Part shown: piece by piece, positions 4,943-5,922 of the stretch | How positions within the stretch are numbered: position 1 is the first letter of the stretch | How the letters are laid out: each line of letters opens with the position of its first letter | Position numbers and translations under genes: made by a program | The notes under the pieces: model-generated | Told to the model about the DNA's origin: nothing | Database searches by the model: none | Seen by the model: only the letters and a program-made list of their open reading frames with translations | Assembly: GCA_022448765.1 (NCBI GenBank) | Contig: JAKUTI010000176.1 | Location: 1-5,922, forward strand | Length of the DNA: 5,922 bases | Source of the DNA: Pseudomonadales bacterium | GTDB taxonomy: Bacteria > Pseudomonadota > Gammaproteobacteria > Pseudomonadales > Azotimanducaceae | Direction of reading: 5' to 3'

Positions 4943-5922
4943 ATGCCTGCTCTGGAAGGAATGCGCATTCTCGACATGACGCAGTACGAAGCTGGCACAT
5001 CGTGCACCCAAGCTCTCGCATGGCTCGGTGCTGAAGTCGTCAAGATTGAACCACCCGGCGACGGCGACCCCGGCCGTGCCGTCGGCTTAAGCGCGAACCG
5101 AGACTATTCGGCATATTTTTGTAACTGGAACGCCAACAAGCGAAGTGTGGCCCTTGATCTTGCTTCGGCTGAAGGACATGAGCTGCTACTTAAGTTGCTA
5201 CCCCGTTTTGACGTCTTCGTCGAGAACTACGGGCCCGGGGTCGCCGAGCGTCTCAACATCGGTTACAAAATACTTAAAGCGGCACATCCGTCAATTATTT
5301 ACGCCCGACTCAAAGGTTTCGGGACCTCGGGGCCCTACGCACACTACAAAAGTTACGACATGATCGCGCAGGCAGCCGCCGGCGCGTTCTCGGTCACCGG
5401 AGAAGCAGACGGCGCACCACTCGTACCGGGACCGACGACGGGTGATTCTGGTACCGGAATCCAACTCGGCATGGCTATTCTAGCCGCATACATACAACGA
5501 CTCCGCTCAGGTGATGGGCAAGAAATCGAAATCTCGATGCAGGAGGCCATGACCTACTACATGCGCACGCGTATCGCGATTGGGTCCAAGTGGGGCTCCC
5601 AGGCAACCCGCCGTACCGGCAACATGCAGGGGCTTCCACCCGTCAACAACTACCCGTGCAAACCTTTTGGCCCCAACGATTGGGTCTACATCATGCCGAT
5701 TACCGCAGGACAGTGGGACGAACTTTGCATCGCGATCGGTCGCTCTGACCTTATTGTTGATGAGCGCTTTGCAGCCCTCAAAGAACGAAGCAAAAACGCG
5801 GATGCACTCCACGACATCTTCACCACGTGGACGAGTGAACGCACCAAACACGATGTCATGAAGATCCTCGGCGACGCCGGCGTTCCTTGTTCAGCTTGCT
5901 TGGACACCGAGGAATTGCACAG
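4943..5922 (+). CDS. CaiB/BaiF family (class III) CoA-transferase, 3' partial
   Basis: This is the first 326 residues of a family III CoA-transferase; the frame stays open to the right edge, and the family is usually about 380-420 residues long. These enzymes move CoA between a donor acyl-CoA and a carboxylic acid through an aspartyl-CoA intermediate and work as interlocked dimers in the cytoplasm. The N-terminus has LEGMRILDMT and the CoA-binding LGAEVVKIEPPGDGDPGR (28-45). NKRSVALDL (65-73), DVFVENYGPGVAERL (90-104) and KGFGTSGPYA (124-133) follow. Asp168 in GPTTGDSGTG (163-172) is the catalytic aspartate, and the helix after it leads to SGDGQEIEISMQEAM. The C-terminal part includes GVPCSACLDTEEL, where other members usually have GVPxGPV. 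It follows the crotonases after 123 bases on the same strand, so it probably supplies their acyl-CoA, though it may have its own promoter. The acid it activates cannot be told from sequence. Confidence 0.93.
   Translation, partial: MPALEGMRILDMTQYEAGTSCTQALAWLGAEVVKIEPPGDGDPGRAVGLSANRDYSAYFCNWNANKRSVALDLASAEGHELLLKLLPRFDVFVENYGPGVAERLNIGYKILKAAHPSIIYARLKGFGTSGPYAHYKSYDMIAQAAAGAFSVTGEADGAPLVPGPTTGDSGTGIQLGMAILAAYIQRLRSGDGQEIEISMQEAMTYYMRTRIAIGSKWGSQATRRTGNMQGLPPVNNYPCKPFGPNDWVYIMPITAGQWDELCIAIGRSDLIVDERFAALKERSKNADALHDIFTTWTSERTKHDVMKILGDAGVPCSACLDTEELH

Noticed and set aside
5507..5851. Minus-strand open frame of 114 codons
   Set aside because: It lies antisense to the CaiB/BaiF coding region, which is clearly conserved, and shows no protein features of its own.

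Overview
The window reads as ordinary bacterial chromosomal DNA of moderately high GC, densely coded with short gaps and Shine-Dalgarno-type starts. The gene set is a heavy-metal-resistance-type periplasmic protein, a PhyH-type dioxygenase, crotonases and a CaiB/BaiF CoA-transferase. This fits a free-living, probably proteobacterial heterotroph with a large CoA-ester catabolic repertoire, perhaps an uncultivated environmental lineage. That assignment is inference from gene content, and no marker gene is present. I see no rRNA, tRNA, CRISPR array, transposase or phage gene.

Layout. (1) At the left edge is the 3' part of a plus-strand gene for a periplasmic heavy-metal-sensor/resistance-type (CnrR/CpxP-like) protein with an Arg/Pro-rich tail. 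(2) Convergent with it, on the minus strand, lie a phytanoyl-CoA dioxygenase (PhyH)-family Fe(II)/2-oxoglutarate enzyme and, upstream of that, an Ogt-type O6-alkylguanine DNA alkyltransferase. (3) A 145-base divergent spacer carries a perfect TATAAT. (4) From 2456 to the right edge four plus-strand genes follow: a glyoxalase-II-like metallo-beta-lactamase-fold hydrolase, two crotonase-superfamily proteins overlapping by 4 bases, and a class III (CaiB/BaiF) CoA-transferase that runs off the window.

The plus-strand genes look like a CoA-thioester catabolic cluster. The CoA-transferase would activate an acid, the two crotonases would isomerise, hydrate or cleave its acyl-CoA, and the metallo-hydrolase could hydrolyse a thioester. 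The substrate cannot be read from the sequence. The two crotonases differ in which catalytic residues they keep, so they should do different chemistry or form a mixed complex.

The most notable single observation is in the PhyH-family protein. The position normally filled by the metal-binding Asp of the HxD motif is Ala (His163-Arg164-Ala165), while the distal His and the 2-oxoglutarate-binding Arg are kept. HxA/HxG in place of HxD is the hallmark of non-haem Fe/2-oxoglutarate halogenases, so this protein is either a candidate halogenase-like enzyme or a degenerate PhyH member.
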